Shown here piece by piece: positions 13,501 to 26,700 of a DNA stretch of 64,000 nt (position 1 is its first letter; the number at the start of each line of letters is the position of its first letter). The stretch is from Selaginella tamariscina (lineage: Eukaryota; Streptophyta; Lycopodiopsida; Selaginellales; Selaginellaceae). The notes beneath the pieces are model-generated. The model saw nothing but the letters and a program-made list of their open reading frames with translations. It was not told the origin of the DNA and did no database searches. Both the position numbers and the translations under genes were made by a program. The DNA is taken from positions 410,127-474,126 of the forward strand of contig PUQB01000057.1 in NCBI GenBank assembly GCA_003024785.1, in the 5' to 3' direction.

Positions 13501-16061
13501 GCAGCAACCGTAATAAGACGTACTTGAGAATCCTTAGTCAATATAGACTTCTGGTAAGCTTTAATAACAACTAATTTCGATATTTGAAAACATTAATGTT
13601 TGGATTAATGCAATTTGGTTTTTTTCCAGGGATGACAAACATGGAGCTGCAATTCCAAATGGCAATTCGGGATCAAATCATTCAAGACCAACGGGAGGCG
13701 TTAAACAACATGTGGAGATTATTAGAAAGCTCAGGCCTAAACCACGACCAGATTCTGGAGATTGCGGCTCAACAAGGCATTATGATCGAAGACGGAATGC
13801 CGATTTCAGGTCGCTCTCATACATCTGCTGGTGGTCCTCAACCCATGACACCTTCTGCCAGATTCTCCAACATCATCCAGGTATCACTTATTCTATTGAC
13901 TAGTATATCATATATATATATATATATAAGTCAAATTGTTGAAACAGATTCCGCGTGGGGATGGCGACAACTCCAAGGAGTATCGAGTGTCTAGCAATGG
14001 TTCACTACGTGAGCAACTAGACACGCCCCTTGTTTCTCCCACGACTCCAAATATGGAGAGGAGAGTAGTAGCAGAAAATGACAACTCCAACGTGAAGGGA
14101 AAGCCATTTGGAAACTCTACTCCGCTTCCCGACGTAAAGTCTCCTGCTGAAACTGGTAAAGACTTGTCTCCGGAGAAGTTCAAAGAAATCTGCAAACAGG
14201 TACGTATGTTCTAAATGTATTACAAGTCTGTGTGTGCGAATAGTAGTAGCATAAGCATATACAAAGCTAAAATTAATTTAGTACAATTCTGTTCATGATA
14301 CTCGATTCTAGTAGCATTATATAGCAATCAGTTGACTGCGCACACCTTAATATATATTGGATATAATACTGTTGATGCTCTTTGCTAGCATATAGCTTCT
14401 TGCTACCATATATGCAGCTATTAGTTTATTAAGTAACCACTCAGATGTGGCATTATGTCACTAGCCCGATATGTAACTGTTCAGAAGGCTTCGTGCGCAC
14501 ACGTATTTGTATATAATATCTTACGCAAGCGGATTTGTTGCTTGTCATACATTTAACTAACCAGATCATGTGAGAATTTGTATTTACGAAACACGGTGAA
14601 GAACTCGTGTGTTTGTTCCGTGTGTATGTGCGTAGTTGATAATGGTATTTATAGGTTCTGCTTGAGAGTGGAGTATTAGGCAGAACGGATATAGAGCCTT
14701 GTGCATGTTCAGCAACAAGATTGCGGTCACAAACCGCTCAAGGAGTAAGAAAGGTAATATTTTATATACACATATTTCTGTCGAATGACTTGACCGGTAA
14801 TATTTAGGTGGTAACTCCCGCCAAGCATAAAAGAAAGCCGCGATCGGCTGAATGTCGTGGTCGACAATGTTCACACGATCTCATTGATGGTAGGTGTATT
14901 TCATTATTGTATTATATTTCCTTACAGAGTTTCTAATCATCATCATCTTTATTATTACTTAACAGAATAGTAGGGGGTACATTATGTAGAATTATTAAGT
15001 ACTGAGCTACAAAAGTTAGTAACGTATGTTCCAATATTTAACAGGTAACACAACAGGAGTTGATGCTGGCAGTGAAGGGAGTGAAACTGAGGATTCTGAC
15101 CATATTCCACGGCACAAAGCAAATGGAACACAGTCCGTCGACAACAAAATGCTACAAAGGGTAAGCCTATTATTCAACGTTACTATGTATTATTTATCCG
15201 TCAACGTTAGTTTATCGATACATTATTGGTATATGCATCTCTCTGTCTTATTTAAGTGCTTTGTGATGCTATTCTCCTTCTGCTTAAGTGGAAATAAATA
15301 AGTATGTATATAGATATGTACACTTACAACATAAAGCCATCGATAATTATACCAGATAGTTAAGTGCATACAACTCATGGTCTTAGAAATGCATTTAAGA
15401 GGATCAAAGGCATATGTGTACATTTAACGCCTATTCTGTATGCTTATAATAAGCTTTGGGATCATACACTTGCATACATACATACATACGGCACCCCCCC
15501 CCCCCCACGTCAGCATCTATTGCACTGAAACAATTTGTATTTGTGCTAAACTAATAAATGCTGACGTGGAGGTTCCTTACGTGTGCCCATATATACATAC
15601 ATATGCATATACACACCCGTATACGTACATAAATAACATGGGGCTATGTAGGAGCTCTCGAGATTGGACAGCGAGCTACAAGACTTGAAACGAGGAATAG
15701 AAAGGAATTCATCACTGCAGCAAGCATTTAACTCAAGCAGAAGCCACTCAAACACAGCAAGCACGAGAAGCTCACCGTACATGCCAAACAAGCAGGTCAA
15801 CAACAACAGTAGCGTTGACATGTCAAAGTCTGCTGCACATATACCGTATAGTCAACGGGTTAGTCAAACTCAGAACCAGTCGAGCATTGGTACCCCATGG
15901 CAGACCGGAGTAAACAATGGGGAGGCAGGACAGGTAATGTTGATATGGCAGCGGGGCATGATCTGACGGGATCCAGAGTTTTTTCTGTTTAGTCCACCCG
16001 ACGGTCGTACGGCGACGACTTTAGTCAACTTGAAGTCAAAAGCGTTGACGGACAGGATTAG
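10521..16061 (+). CDS. Kinesin-8 family motor protein (KIF18/19-type, KIN-8)
   Basis: Microtubule plus-end-directed motor; kinesin-8 members regulate microtubule length. About 20 exons: 10521-10721, 10831-10947, 11004-11092, 11144-11288, 11341-11436, 11545-11636, 11746-11847, 11974-12120, 12215-12365, 12554-12616, 12750-12983, 13257-13361, 13440-13553, 13630-13880, 13948-14199, 14655-14753, 14808-14889, 15045-15160, 15652-15933, 15993-16061; about 935 residues. The motor shows VAVRCRPL, the P-loop GATGSGKTHT (split by an intron), [22 protein letters not shown] and [14 protein letters not shown]. The plant kinesin-8 neck and stalk ([32 protein letters not shown]) follow. The N-terminus before VAVRC is unsure: the ORF is open, but an intron inside 10580-10643 is possible. 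Exons 13 and 14 join in frame only if one more base were present at the CTGG donor near 13553. Confidence 0.93.
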
Positions 16062-16910
16062 TCCGCCTGCTCGTGGACGTCAGCTCTGGCCTAAGAATAT
16101 CCCGGAGTGGACAGCTTGATAATTGAATGTTTAGAGGTAGACGAGGAGAATCTGATGCATATTCATCTCATTCGCCAGTCAAGGTACATAAATATGTATG
16201 AATATCCTGATTAAATACACACACACACACACACACCTTAAAACATTGATAGGATAATTCAACGATAGCTTCTCTCTCTCTCCAAAATTCGCTTGTAAAA
16301 AAAGTTTTTCTTTTTCTTTTTTGTTTTTTATTTTCCTCTCTTTTATAGTATCATGGTACACAACCCTCACTGAGATTGTGATATATACAGGTTTTGGGAG
16401 CAATCTTTTCTTGTGGGTTTAGGCAGTTTTGATCAGCTGAAGAGAGGAGGTACTGTTTTTGAACTTCACCTAGTATACTGATGTTCTCCAATGAGACCGT
16501 TGTCAGCTATCCATATTTTCCTCCAGGTACGGCATTCACGTTTCGCCAGTACGGATTGTGAATATTATTACAAATACTTTTTGCTTGCTAAAGTTTTTTA
16601 GCTATATATGCTTTAAAGAATCTCCAGCCATATCTTATATAGTCTGACAATATAAAAATATGAGATGTTGCCCGCGTGCACGCACACGCACACATGCAAC
16701 GTTTCTTACATTTGTTTTTCCTCATACGTACAGTCAAGATAACCCAACGGTTAAGATTACTGTGAGTTGTATACGTATTTTTTGACTGTGAGATGTTCAA
16801 GCCAGCTAAAGAAGTTAAATACCTTATATTATTTATAGTTGTATTCACATTACTGATCTGTATGTACAATTATGTATAGCCTGTGTATAAACAAATTTTT
16901 GTAGAGGTGT
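16062..16910. other. Gap between two convergent genes
   Basis: This holds the 3' ends of the kinesin (plus strand) and PP2 (minus strand) genes. It contains a (CA)n tract near 16217-16236 and no conserved ORF. Confidence 0.5.
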
Positions 16911-18467
16911 TTAGACTGCGTCTTCTGTAGGCCTTAGTGTGAGGCAATCCAAGTATAAACCGCCTTTCCAATAGCTCACATCAACCTCTCTTATCCAAAA
17001 TTCAAGTTCAATCTCCTGAGCATTCAACCTCTCACCTTCTACACGTATTTTCCCCACCTCAAACTCAAACCACTCCTCAAATCCCGTTTCCCGGACCTGT
17101 TCATCCCATCGTTTCTCTCTCTCTCTACTTACCCGATGTTTTGTGTATATGTTCATGCATATGCATGTGTGTACATGTACCCAAACCTTTGTACATACAC
17201 ACGGATGTATGTTTACACACACGTATACAAACATCTCTCTCTCTCTCGATATAGACTCCCCATTCTCCACTTACCCGATATATGTTCACGCATATGCATG
17301 TGTGTACATGTACCCAAAGCTTTGTACATACGTACTCTCTCTCTCGATATAGACTCCCCATTCTCCACTTACCCGACGTTTTGTGTATATGTTCACGCAT
17401 ATGCATGTGTGTACATGTACCCAAAGCTTTGTACATATACACATACATATGCACACGTACACATAACATCTCTCTCTCGATATAGACTCCCCATTCTCCA
17501 CTTACCCAAAGTTTTCACTCATATGCATGTGTACATGTACCCAAAGCTTTGTACATATACACATATGTTGATACACACGCACACGCACACGCACGCAGGT
17601 ATACCTGTTTCATTAGGTCCAAGTGTTTCTCCAGCACATTGCCATTTGAGACTCGAAGTCGAAAAAGGAGTGGTTTTTTCCACGCTAAGAAGTGGATATG
17701 ACAACCCTGTGGGTTTGCTACTTTGATCCTCCATGTTGCAGAATATGTACCAGGAACTAAAGAGCAGCTCCATTTACCAATTACTTCTAGCCAACAGATT
17801 GCCACCAAATGAGCCACCTGATATAATAATTATAATAACTTAATTAGTATAACAAAAAAAAATATACCCAAAAGTCAACAAAAGACTATTAGGTGAATTT
17901 ATGTATTAAGTGTTCCATACTTCATATACGAGTGAGACGTTTTATCTATCTGAAGTAACGTACAGATTCACAAGATATGATATATGTTGGGAAAGTTCAT
18001 TTTTATAAAGAAAAATATCAAAAAAATAAAAAAATCAAGAAAATGTACGTAGTACAAAACTTGAGAATATAAGAGATTGTTGGAATAAAATGAGAATTTA
18101 TATACCTTCCCAAAGCAAGAGCTCTGTGAATCCTCCCAACGCCAGAACCGAGTGTCCTGCCCCCAAGTGAGGCCCATACCGGCAACCGATAGAATCCGGC
18201 AAATCCCGCCTGTCCGCACGACCAGAAGATACTTCTGTATGCCGCCGGAAACATATATCCCTCTGCCAGGGCCCGGTAGAGCTGCTTGCAGCTGCCGGAT
18301 ATGGAATTTCGTACATCCGACGGCAGCAATTCATGCCACACCAGCTCCGACTTGGTTGCGGCAGAGAATGCCTGGCTCACTGATGCCAGACGGCACGCAT
18401 CCAATGGCGTTGTTCTACCTATGATCTCTGCGATGCAATCCACAGGGAGGTCTCCCAGACTGCTCAT
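16911..18467 (-). CDS. F-box protein with phloem-protein-2 (PP2) lectin-like domain
   Basis: SCF ligase receptor with a carbohydrate-binding-like PP2 domain. Three exons on the minus strand: 18467 to about 18079, 17817-17605, and about 17112-16911 (stop TAA). The F-box is MSSLGDLPVDCIAEIIGRTTP..ACRLASVSQAF..ELVWHELLP. The PP2 domain has GLTWGQDTRFWRW, VAICWLEVIGKW, GTYSATWRIKVAN, FEFEVGKI and a C-terminal VDVSYWKGGLYLDCLTLRP block. Between AEGYMFPAAYR and KYLLVVRTGG the homology moves to another frame at AGAAGTATC (about 18229), consistent with one base missing from an A run. The acceptor of exon 3 lies in an AG microsatellite and could be any of several AGs. An upstream in-frame ATG at 18542 exists, but the family start is short. 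Confidence 0.85.
17128..17600. repeat. Minisatellite array in the second PP2 intron
   Basis: Four imperfect copies of a unit of roughly 95-138 bp containing ATGCATGTGTGTACATGTAC, CCAAAGCTTTGTACATA, a (CT)n tract and GACTCCCCATTCTCCACTT. In the sense of the PP2 gene each unit carries GGGTAAGTGGAG, a consensus-like 5' splice site. Open frames here are low-complexity artefacts of the repeat. Confidence 0.9.
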
Positions 18468-19552
18468 TCTTTGTGTGCACAGCAATGTGGAGAGAGGGGT
18501 TTTTAAATGGGGAGTCGGCGGGTCAGTGGTATATTCTGTCAAGAGTTTGTGTGCAGGTTATATATGTTCAGCTGGCTTTTGTCAGCTGACAAGTGTCAGT
18601 TTTACATATGTCGTTAATCTCTCTCAAGTTGTTTGTTTGTATTAGAAGAGTATATATTTACTAAGAGAAGGAAATGTATCAACCGAACGATGTATTGTAT
18701 AGGCAGTGGGGTCTCCCTGCTACGTGGCACATATGCAACACGTAGTGCTGACACATGGGAGGCCAGGTCACCACCCATGTGTCATTATGCATATGTGTAC
18801 ACTGCTGCATGCACTATATATACACATGCATATTATATGCTACTTTATACTACCCTTTTTTTCCATATTGGTGTGTATAACATACATTTCCATTAGATTT
18901 ATCTCTTCATTCCAACCATGTTAACAATCTCTTATTCATGAGCCCACCAATTATACTTGACATACCTAATGACCAACCCTTGGAGTACTTAATACGGACC
19001 AAGCAAGTTGTGTAGTAAACCAATGGTTAAATTAGGCTCAATCAATTTTAAAAAATGTATTAATGTTTAATTACTATATATATATATTTTAGCAGGACTT
19101 TGATGTTGTGCATTATATAAAGACTATTGACGAACTTGAGCCCAACCAAGATGTTTAATAAACTTTACACACATAAGAGGTAAAACATCGTCTAGGTGTT
19201 GAGACCACATCCCCAATTAAGCACCTTTGTGAACACCCAAAACTGGAGATTCTTATAATCACTATGGACCATTGTGTCAAACATAAATTAACTTTTTTAG
19301 TGTAAACCGTGGTCTTTACTATTTATGAATAGTAAACCCTATTTTTTTAAATATATATATTAATAATTTATATAATGAATTAATTGAGAAAGTATTCATA
19401 AAATTAAAGTATATAAAATTAAATTTATATATTTATTTAATTTAAAATCATTAAAAATTATTATATAAATTAATTTAAATTTATTAATTGAAACCATTAT
19501 AATTTATTTAGTGATTTAAACCATGGCTTAAATCAAAACTATTAATCCATAG
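18468..19552. other. Intergenic, upstream of PP2, then AT-rich
   Basis: There is no convincing coding sequence. A G-box/ABRE-like TACGTGGCA lies near 18720, followed by interleaved inverted pieces (ACACGTAGTG, CACATGGGAGG, CACCCATGTGTC). From 19030 the sequence is very AT-rich with no feature I can name. Confidence 0.4.
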
Positions 19553-19723
19553 TGTCAGAACTTTAATATGAAAGGCTAACACATTGCAATATGTGATTGC
19601 TAAGTGGCCATCCGACGTCAATATTATGTGTGAGTAACACTAAGTTTTCCAAAATAACTTTGAAAATTTAATTCAACAAATAACTATTTTCAAACCCAAA
19701 TACAATAACCTGCGTAGACTTTA

Positions 19724-19811
19724 ACGCTCCTGGTGAGGTGGATCGTCGAGACCGGGCACGACGGGGTCGCCCGTTGGCCCGGGGAGCGAGCGGGATCATC
19801 GGCAGCACGGT
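19724..19811. other. GC-rich island unlike its surroundings
   Basis: About 88 bases of very high GC (GGATCGTCGAGACCGGGCAC, CGGGGTCGCCCGTTGGCCCG) interrupt the left half of the old X LTR. The corresponding stretch of the other X copy does not show it. It recalls ribosomal DNA spacer, where GTCGAGACC can follow the 18S 3' end, but that is only a resemblance. Confidence 0.5.
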
Positions 19812-20730
19812 AAGATGATGCCCTATGAGAGAGGCTCATGCCCTAACCTCACTGTCTCACACATACCTTTATGACAAAGTTAAGGTATCATCACTTACTC
19901 TTTAAAGAATCACCTTCATTCGGGAGTACAATTCATTTAGGAGTGATAAGGGATACCCAGACCCATAACTAATCCCTAAGGGTTTAAGTGACCAAGTCAT
20001 ACCCTAGATCTAGGCTAGTACTTAATGAGGACATGAGTGTGCACCGTAGGCAAACACGAGTGTTTTATTAAGCAAATTCCGTAAAGCTAGGTTTAGACAA
20101 CTCCAAATACACGAGTGCTTCACGGAAAGGCTTATGTTAACGAGGTTAGGTTGTTCAAGCCCTAAACATGTTCACACCTCCTAACCAAGTGTGCCAACTA
20201 GCACATTTAATTACAAGACTTAACCTTCCTTAAGCGGATGTCTCACCATAGCCCTTGAAACTCAAGATATACACCTTATGCCATGAACATGACTCATAGG
20301 TGCAAACTCTAAAACCCCTATGTGAACCCTCAAGAACCTAATAAAGAAAACCCATTTAACTAGTAGAACATATACTCTGTCAAAACCTCCTAGGTGTGCA
20401 ATCTACCAAACAAAAGGAGTTATCTAAACTCATAAATGCGACATACCCATGTATAATAGTGTGGATTTGCTAATGCTAAGGGTAGGTTATCCTTAAGGTG
20501 TGACATAACCCTATTGATTGGAAGTTAAGGGTGTGCATTAATGATAAGCTAGGCTTATGCTAGTGGGGCTAGACACCTCTCAGTCTCTTGCATGCTTTTC
20601 CCACATATCTTACTTAATATGTGTGATAGAGGCCTCCCTCCTTGTTTTCCTATTTCATAAACTAAGCAAGTATATAATCTTATTTGCAATAGAAATATAC
20701 TTAATGAGTTTAACTTAACAACCAATCGAT

Positions 20731-23700
20731 AGCTCATGACCAGATTAGCTTGGAGTTGTGAGTATAAAAGCTTCCACCTAATTGTTGTACAATCAATTAC
20801 TATCAACACCAGTCTTTCTACGATTAATCTTGTCTTGTCTTGTTCTTATCTTGTCTTGTTCCTTGCCTCCTGCTTTTGTCTTGTTCTTGATTCCTAGTTC
20901 CTGTCTGCCTGCTCTGTCCTACTCCTTGTCCTGCTTCTGAGTCAAGCTTCCTTGTTCTCGGAATCTTGCTCACTTCCTTATTCCTGGATCATGGCTTGAC
21001 AGTTTGATAATAACTACTTTCATAGCTTTCCAATTTCAGCTACTTTTTTTTCCTTGATTCTTCTCCTTCGTTTTCCTCTTTTTTTCTTTCATAGATCATG
21101 GCCGAGTTTGAGCAATTTCAATGCGAGCACCAAATATTGCTTCATGAGCTGGCCACTTTGTGCGCCAAGTGGTCACAGATCTGCAAGGTTCCACCAACGC
21201 GGCGCATGCAGCTGCTGATGCATCCTCCAAGGCTGCTGCGCAAGCTCTCTCTCAAGCATCCGTGGTTTCTCTCCATTGAATACTTCTTCGGAGCCGAAGA
21301 TCAGCATGCCAGAAAAGTTCAATGGCAATCGTGCCGATTTCCAAGGGTTCCTGAATTAGATCAGGCTTTTGATCCGCATGCAACCACGCTACTACTTGAC
21401 TGATGCACAAAAGGTTGCCCTTTTGGCATCCCTACTAATTGGATTTTCACGGGCTTGGGTTGCCCCTTTGCTAGAGCGTGACAACCATTGATGAAAGACT
21501 TTGAAGGTTTCATGGCTGCCTTTGAAGCTTGCTTTGGAGATCCCGATAAGTACCGTTCCGCATGCACAAAGTTACGAAAACTCACACAAGGATCTCGACC
21601 AACTTTCATTTATGCATCTAATTTCAGTAACTTTGCACGAACATTCCATAGGACGAGACTACATTATTAAACAACTTCTGTTTTGGGTTGAGGGATGACG
21701 TGAAGGACCTTCTCCTTACATTACCGGATGCCCAAACATTAGTGGAGATCATGCAATAGGCCGTTTGCTGACAACCGCTTGTTTGAGTGTCGTTAGGAAA
21801 AATCCTGTCAACAGTTCCTGCAAACCAATCCTGCAGCTGTGGTACATACTCCTGCGACACCTTCTAGAGTAGTTCCTATGAAGGTTGAGAAATACAAGCG
21901 TGGTTCACTTTTCGCTGCTGAGAAGCAACGTCGCTGCAATGAGAATCTATGTTTGTATTGTGGTGAAGTAGGACACAAGGCAGCAGAATGTCCTATTAAA
22001 ACCAAGAAGTTCAAGATGCATGAAGTTGAAGCTGAAGTTCAGTCGGAAAACTTCAATGTTCACTTCGTTTAAGAGCCACGAAGTTGGACGTAGGTGCAGG
22101 CTCCATTGGTGCTACTCATACCATTCCATCACTCAAGTTTTCTGTACACATTCATCTTAATAATCGAGAGCTTAAGGAGTTTGCCCTGTTAAACACTGGT
22201 GCAAATGCATGCTTTATGGATGACACTTTTGCAACTCAACATGGCATTTCGGTGGTGAAGTTGAAGTGTGCAGTTCTTGTAGAGGTGGCTGATGGTCATC
22301 TAATTGTTTCTAGTGCAATTACCTATGTTACCAAACCTTTCTCTTGCAGTCATGGTGCATTCAACTGTTCAATTTCCTTTAACTTAATCAAGACTCGGTC
22401 GACTCCCATCATTTTGGCATGCCATGGTTCGTTGTTGCAAATCCTCAGATCGATTGGAGGTCTAGGACGCTCACATTTTCCTCTCCGACAACCAGAATCA
22501 ATCCTGTACCTTCCTATGCGCAGGATACATCCTTAGTGTCTGAAGCAGTACAAGCTACAAGATTGATCGTGCCTGTTCCTGTATCAATGTTGAAGACTCC
22601 TCCTCGACAGGATTCACCTCATGTCAGTTCCTCAGCACATCCGCATGCTCTCTCCACTCCTGTAAGTTCGCATTCCTGTATAGGGTTCTTCTAATCTGTA
22701 TCAGTGTCGAAGGTTCCTCCTCAACAGGATCCATCTCCTATTGGTTCGTCAGCACACTCATAGGCTCTCCTCACTTCTGTGCATCCATGGACTTCTGTAC
22801 AGGATTCTTTTAATCCTGTACTTTTAACATCCACACATTTTCTCCCAATCCTGCCTCTTTTTATTACTCTTCTTCTGTTCCACCCCCAAGATCCTTCCTT
22901 TTTTCAATCACAGCTCCCTCCTTCTCCTCTCCGAGTTCTTACCACTACCATGCATAAACTTACCACTGATCCTGCTCCTTTTCATATTTTTGCCTTCCAA
23001 GTAACTCCTACGTCCTCTTCTTTCTTTCCTGTATCTGACTCCCATGTTTTTCAATCTCCTTCTCATTTTCCTTCTTCTTCCCCCTTTCTTCCCTGCCATC
23101 TAAGTATCACTCCTTTCAGGACGTTTTTGACAAGCATAAGGCTGTAGTTCTTCCTTTCACAGGTCTTACGACTGTCCTATCGATCTTGTGGAAGGAAAGA
23201 CTCCACCGTTCGGACGATTTATGCACTGTCACCTACAGAATTGGAGGTTCTTCGTCAGTACATCAAGGAAAACTTGGCATCCGGCTTCATTCGTCACTCA
23301 AAGTCCCCTGCAGGAGCATATCTTCTTTGTCAAGAAGAAAGATGGGAGTTTATGTTTGGTTGTGGATTATAGAGGTTTGAATCAAGTCACCATTCGGAAC
23401 TGGTACCCGTTGCCATTGATCCCGGAACTTCTCGATCGGCTGCAAGGAGCAAAGGTGTTCACGAAGATCGACTTACGAGGGGCTTACAATCTTGTACAGA
23501 TTCGTCCAGGCGATGAGTGGAAGACTGCCTTTCGTACAAGGTATGGACACTTCAAGTACACGGTGATGCCTTTCGGACTTACCAATGCCCCAGCCATGTT
23601 CCAACACATGGTGAACGACATCTTTCGTGACTTCTTGGACCAGTTTGTGATAATCTACCTCGATGACATTTTGATTTTCTCCAAGGACCAGGCAGCTCAT

Positions 23701-26700
23701 GACAAGCATGTACAACTAATCCTACAGAGGCTTCGCGAGCATGGCTTGTATGCAAAGTTGGAGAAGTGTTTCTTCGACAGGGATATTGTGGAGTTCTTGG
23801 GCTACATTGTCTCTTCTGCTAGCGTTTCCATGGACATGCACAAGGTGAAGTCTATTACGGAGTGGGAGAGGCCCAAGTCTGTACGAGACGTACAATGTTT
23901 CCTTGGCTTTGCAAACTTTATAGGCATTTCATACAGGACTTCTCCAAGCGTGTACTTCCACTCACGAAACTCACCAAGCACACAGGAGTGTTCTCTGGGT
24001 CCAACAAGGCGGAACATGCATTCACAACACTCAAGGACGCTGTCAGAGTTTTAACCCAAAGGGCCAACACGTGGCAACACGTGGCTGCCAGGTGGCCATT
24101 TGGCGTCATCACCCTGTGTGAGCAACGCTAAGTTTCCCAGAACAACCCCAACGACCCCTAGGGTTACTCTAATGCCCAAGTGGACAGGAGACTTAGGGTT
24201 TAGCCAAGTCTCCCTAGAGTGTCTACCCCCAAAACCCTTGAGGGATAACCCTAGTTGACTTAGGGTTTAGCCTAAGTCTCCCTAGAGTGTCTGCCCCCAA
24301 AACCCTTGAGGGTTAACCCTAGTTGACTTAGGGTCTTGCCCTAGAAGACCTAGACAGGCTCATGCCCTAACCCCCATCAAGGAGACGTGTGTTCCACACA
24401 TACCCTGGACAGAGCTAAACGTCACTTACCCCTTGAGGAATCACCCTCATCCGGGAGTACAACCCCTTTAGGGCGACAAGGGGTACCCTGAACCACGACT
24501 AACCCCTAAGGGTTTGAGTGGCCAAGTTATACCCTAGACCCAGGGCTAGTACTTAGTGAGGGCTCGAGTGTGCGCCGTAGGCGGACACGAGTGTTCTACT
24601 AAGCAAACTCCCTAAGGCTAGGTTTGGGATAACCCTAAACACATGACCTTGCGAGTGCCTCACGAAAGGGCTCCTGCTAACACGCTTAGGTTGTTCAACC
24701 CTTGAATTCCAAGGAGAACACTCCCCTAGCCAAGTGTGCCAAAGCACACCTAGTTATGAGACCTAACCTCCCTTGAGCGGATGCCCAAGGCTTAGCACCC
24801 TAGTGCAAGCACAAGCATGTCTGTTTGCTAAAGTATCCAACCCTTGGCAACAAGCCCATGACATAACCCCAAAGGGCGTGCCTCAGGCGTTGTACCATGT
24901 GACGTTTAGTCCAGTGTCACATCTCCATGTGACACTGCCTTCCCCGATGTGGGCTATCATGCCATAGCCCTTAGATTCAAGGGTTGCACAAAGTGCCACA
25001 AACGTGGCTCCTAAATGCCGACTCTAGAACCCCTCAATGAACCCTCAGGAACCAAGTAACATGAACCTGTCAAACAAGATCCCACGCTCACAATTGGGCA
25101 AGGACACGGATGTGTCTTGCTTGGCTGTGAGTGCTACACCTAGCTTGACGTGGAGGAGGAGGCTGGAGACAAGCCTCAACCTCTGCCTCTTGGAACGTGC
25201 ATTCTGACAAGACCTCCCAGGCATAGATTCGCCAACGTTAAGGGTAAGCTACCCTGAAGGTGGATGTACCCCTGGCATCTGGAAGTTAGGGCGGCACAAC
25301 AAAGGGTTGTGCCTTGACGACATAAGCTAGAGCTTGCACCGGGAGAAGAGTAACAAGCTCAGTCATGAACCCAGGAACCCTCACTCCTATATACTACCTT
25401 ATTTATGTGACAGAGCCCCCCCCCTGTTTTCCTGTTTACATAAGTGGGCTAGCACTGAAATCTCATTCCCAGAGGGAACATACTTGGTGAGTTATCCATT
25501 GACCTGTCAAACCTGGGGGTATTTCTAAGCATATCTGACATGCCGAACTCACCGGAACTAGCCATTAATCCAACCGGGATACGGAAAACCAAGGTAAGAG
25601 TTTTCTACATGGAAGTGCTAGCTTCACCTAGAGTTTCTTGCAAATACCTAATGACACCCGGCCGGACCATCACTAAATATCCAAGTGCACTAAGCGGGCC
25701 TGTTTCTTCTACACCTAGGGCTTATCAACATAGTACAATAGGTAACAACAGTTAACGTCCAAAGTAAAGGGTTGAGTCATAGTAAAAACTATGACAGACG
25801 CCTTCACGACAGCTCCAATTTTAGCACATCCTAATCCTTCTCGTCCCTTCTTTGTTGAAGCAGATGCCTCGGATTTTGCAGTAGGATCTGTTCTATCACA
25901 AGTTGGAGAAAACAAGTTACTTCATTCTGTAGCTTTTCACTCTCGTAAGTTCCTTTCGGCGGAGATCAATTATAAGAGTCATGACAAGGAACTCAAGCCC
26001 ATTGTGGATTCGTTCGAGGAGTGGCGGCATTTCTGGAAAGTGTTGCGCATCCTGTATAAGTTCTTACGGATCACAAGAACTCAAACGGCTCGAGTTCTCA
26101 GTCGACAATAGGCTAGGTGGGCAAAGTTCCTATCATGTTTTGATTTCGTCATCATCTACAGGCCTGGTTTTCAAAATGGCAAGGCGGATGCATTGTCTAG
26201 GCGCTCTTACCTTGCACCGACCCCGGGCGATCCTGCATATGACTGTCAAAATAAGTGTTATTGGGTCTTGATCGACTTCGGCTTGCAACACTACAAGTTC
26301 ATCAAGATCTAGCAGATTCCACACTCCTACAGGACATCCGTTTGCAGTTGGCTACAGACGACTTGGCAAAGAATGTGTTTTCACACATTAGTCCGGACAT
26401 CGCAAGTTCCTCTTCTTCCAGTTCCTGTACAAACTACAAGTTGTTTGCCATATAGGACATACTCATGTACTGGGAAGGTCTCCTGTACGTTCTTGTTGGT
26501 GTTTGTAGGACTCATGTGGTACAAGATTGTCATAATACCCCGGCTATAGGACATTTTGGTGTGGTCAAGACAGTTGAGTTGGTGACTCGCAACTATTGGT
26601 GGCCTGGGTTGCGAGGTTTTGTGGATAAGTTTGTATGGAGTTGTGACACCTGCAATAGGTTGAAGATGCCTCGTCACACACCCTCTGGTCTTCTTTGTCC

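Noticed and set aside
17125-17726. Several overlapping ORFs of 60-196 codons on both strands
   Set aside because: They read through the intronic minisatellite and CT/GT tracts; composition is repetitive (CVYMYPKLCTYTH) and both strands are open for the same reason.
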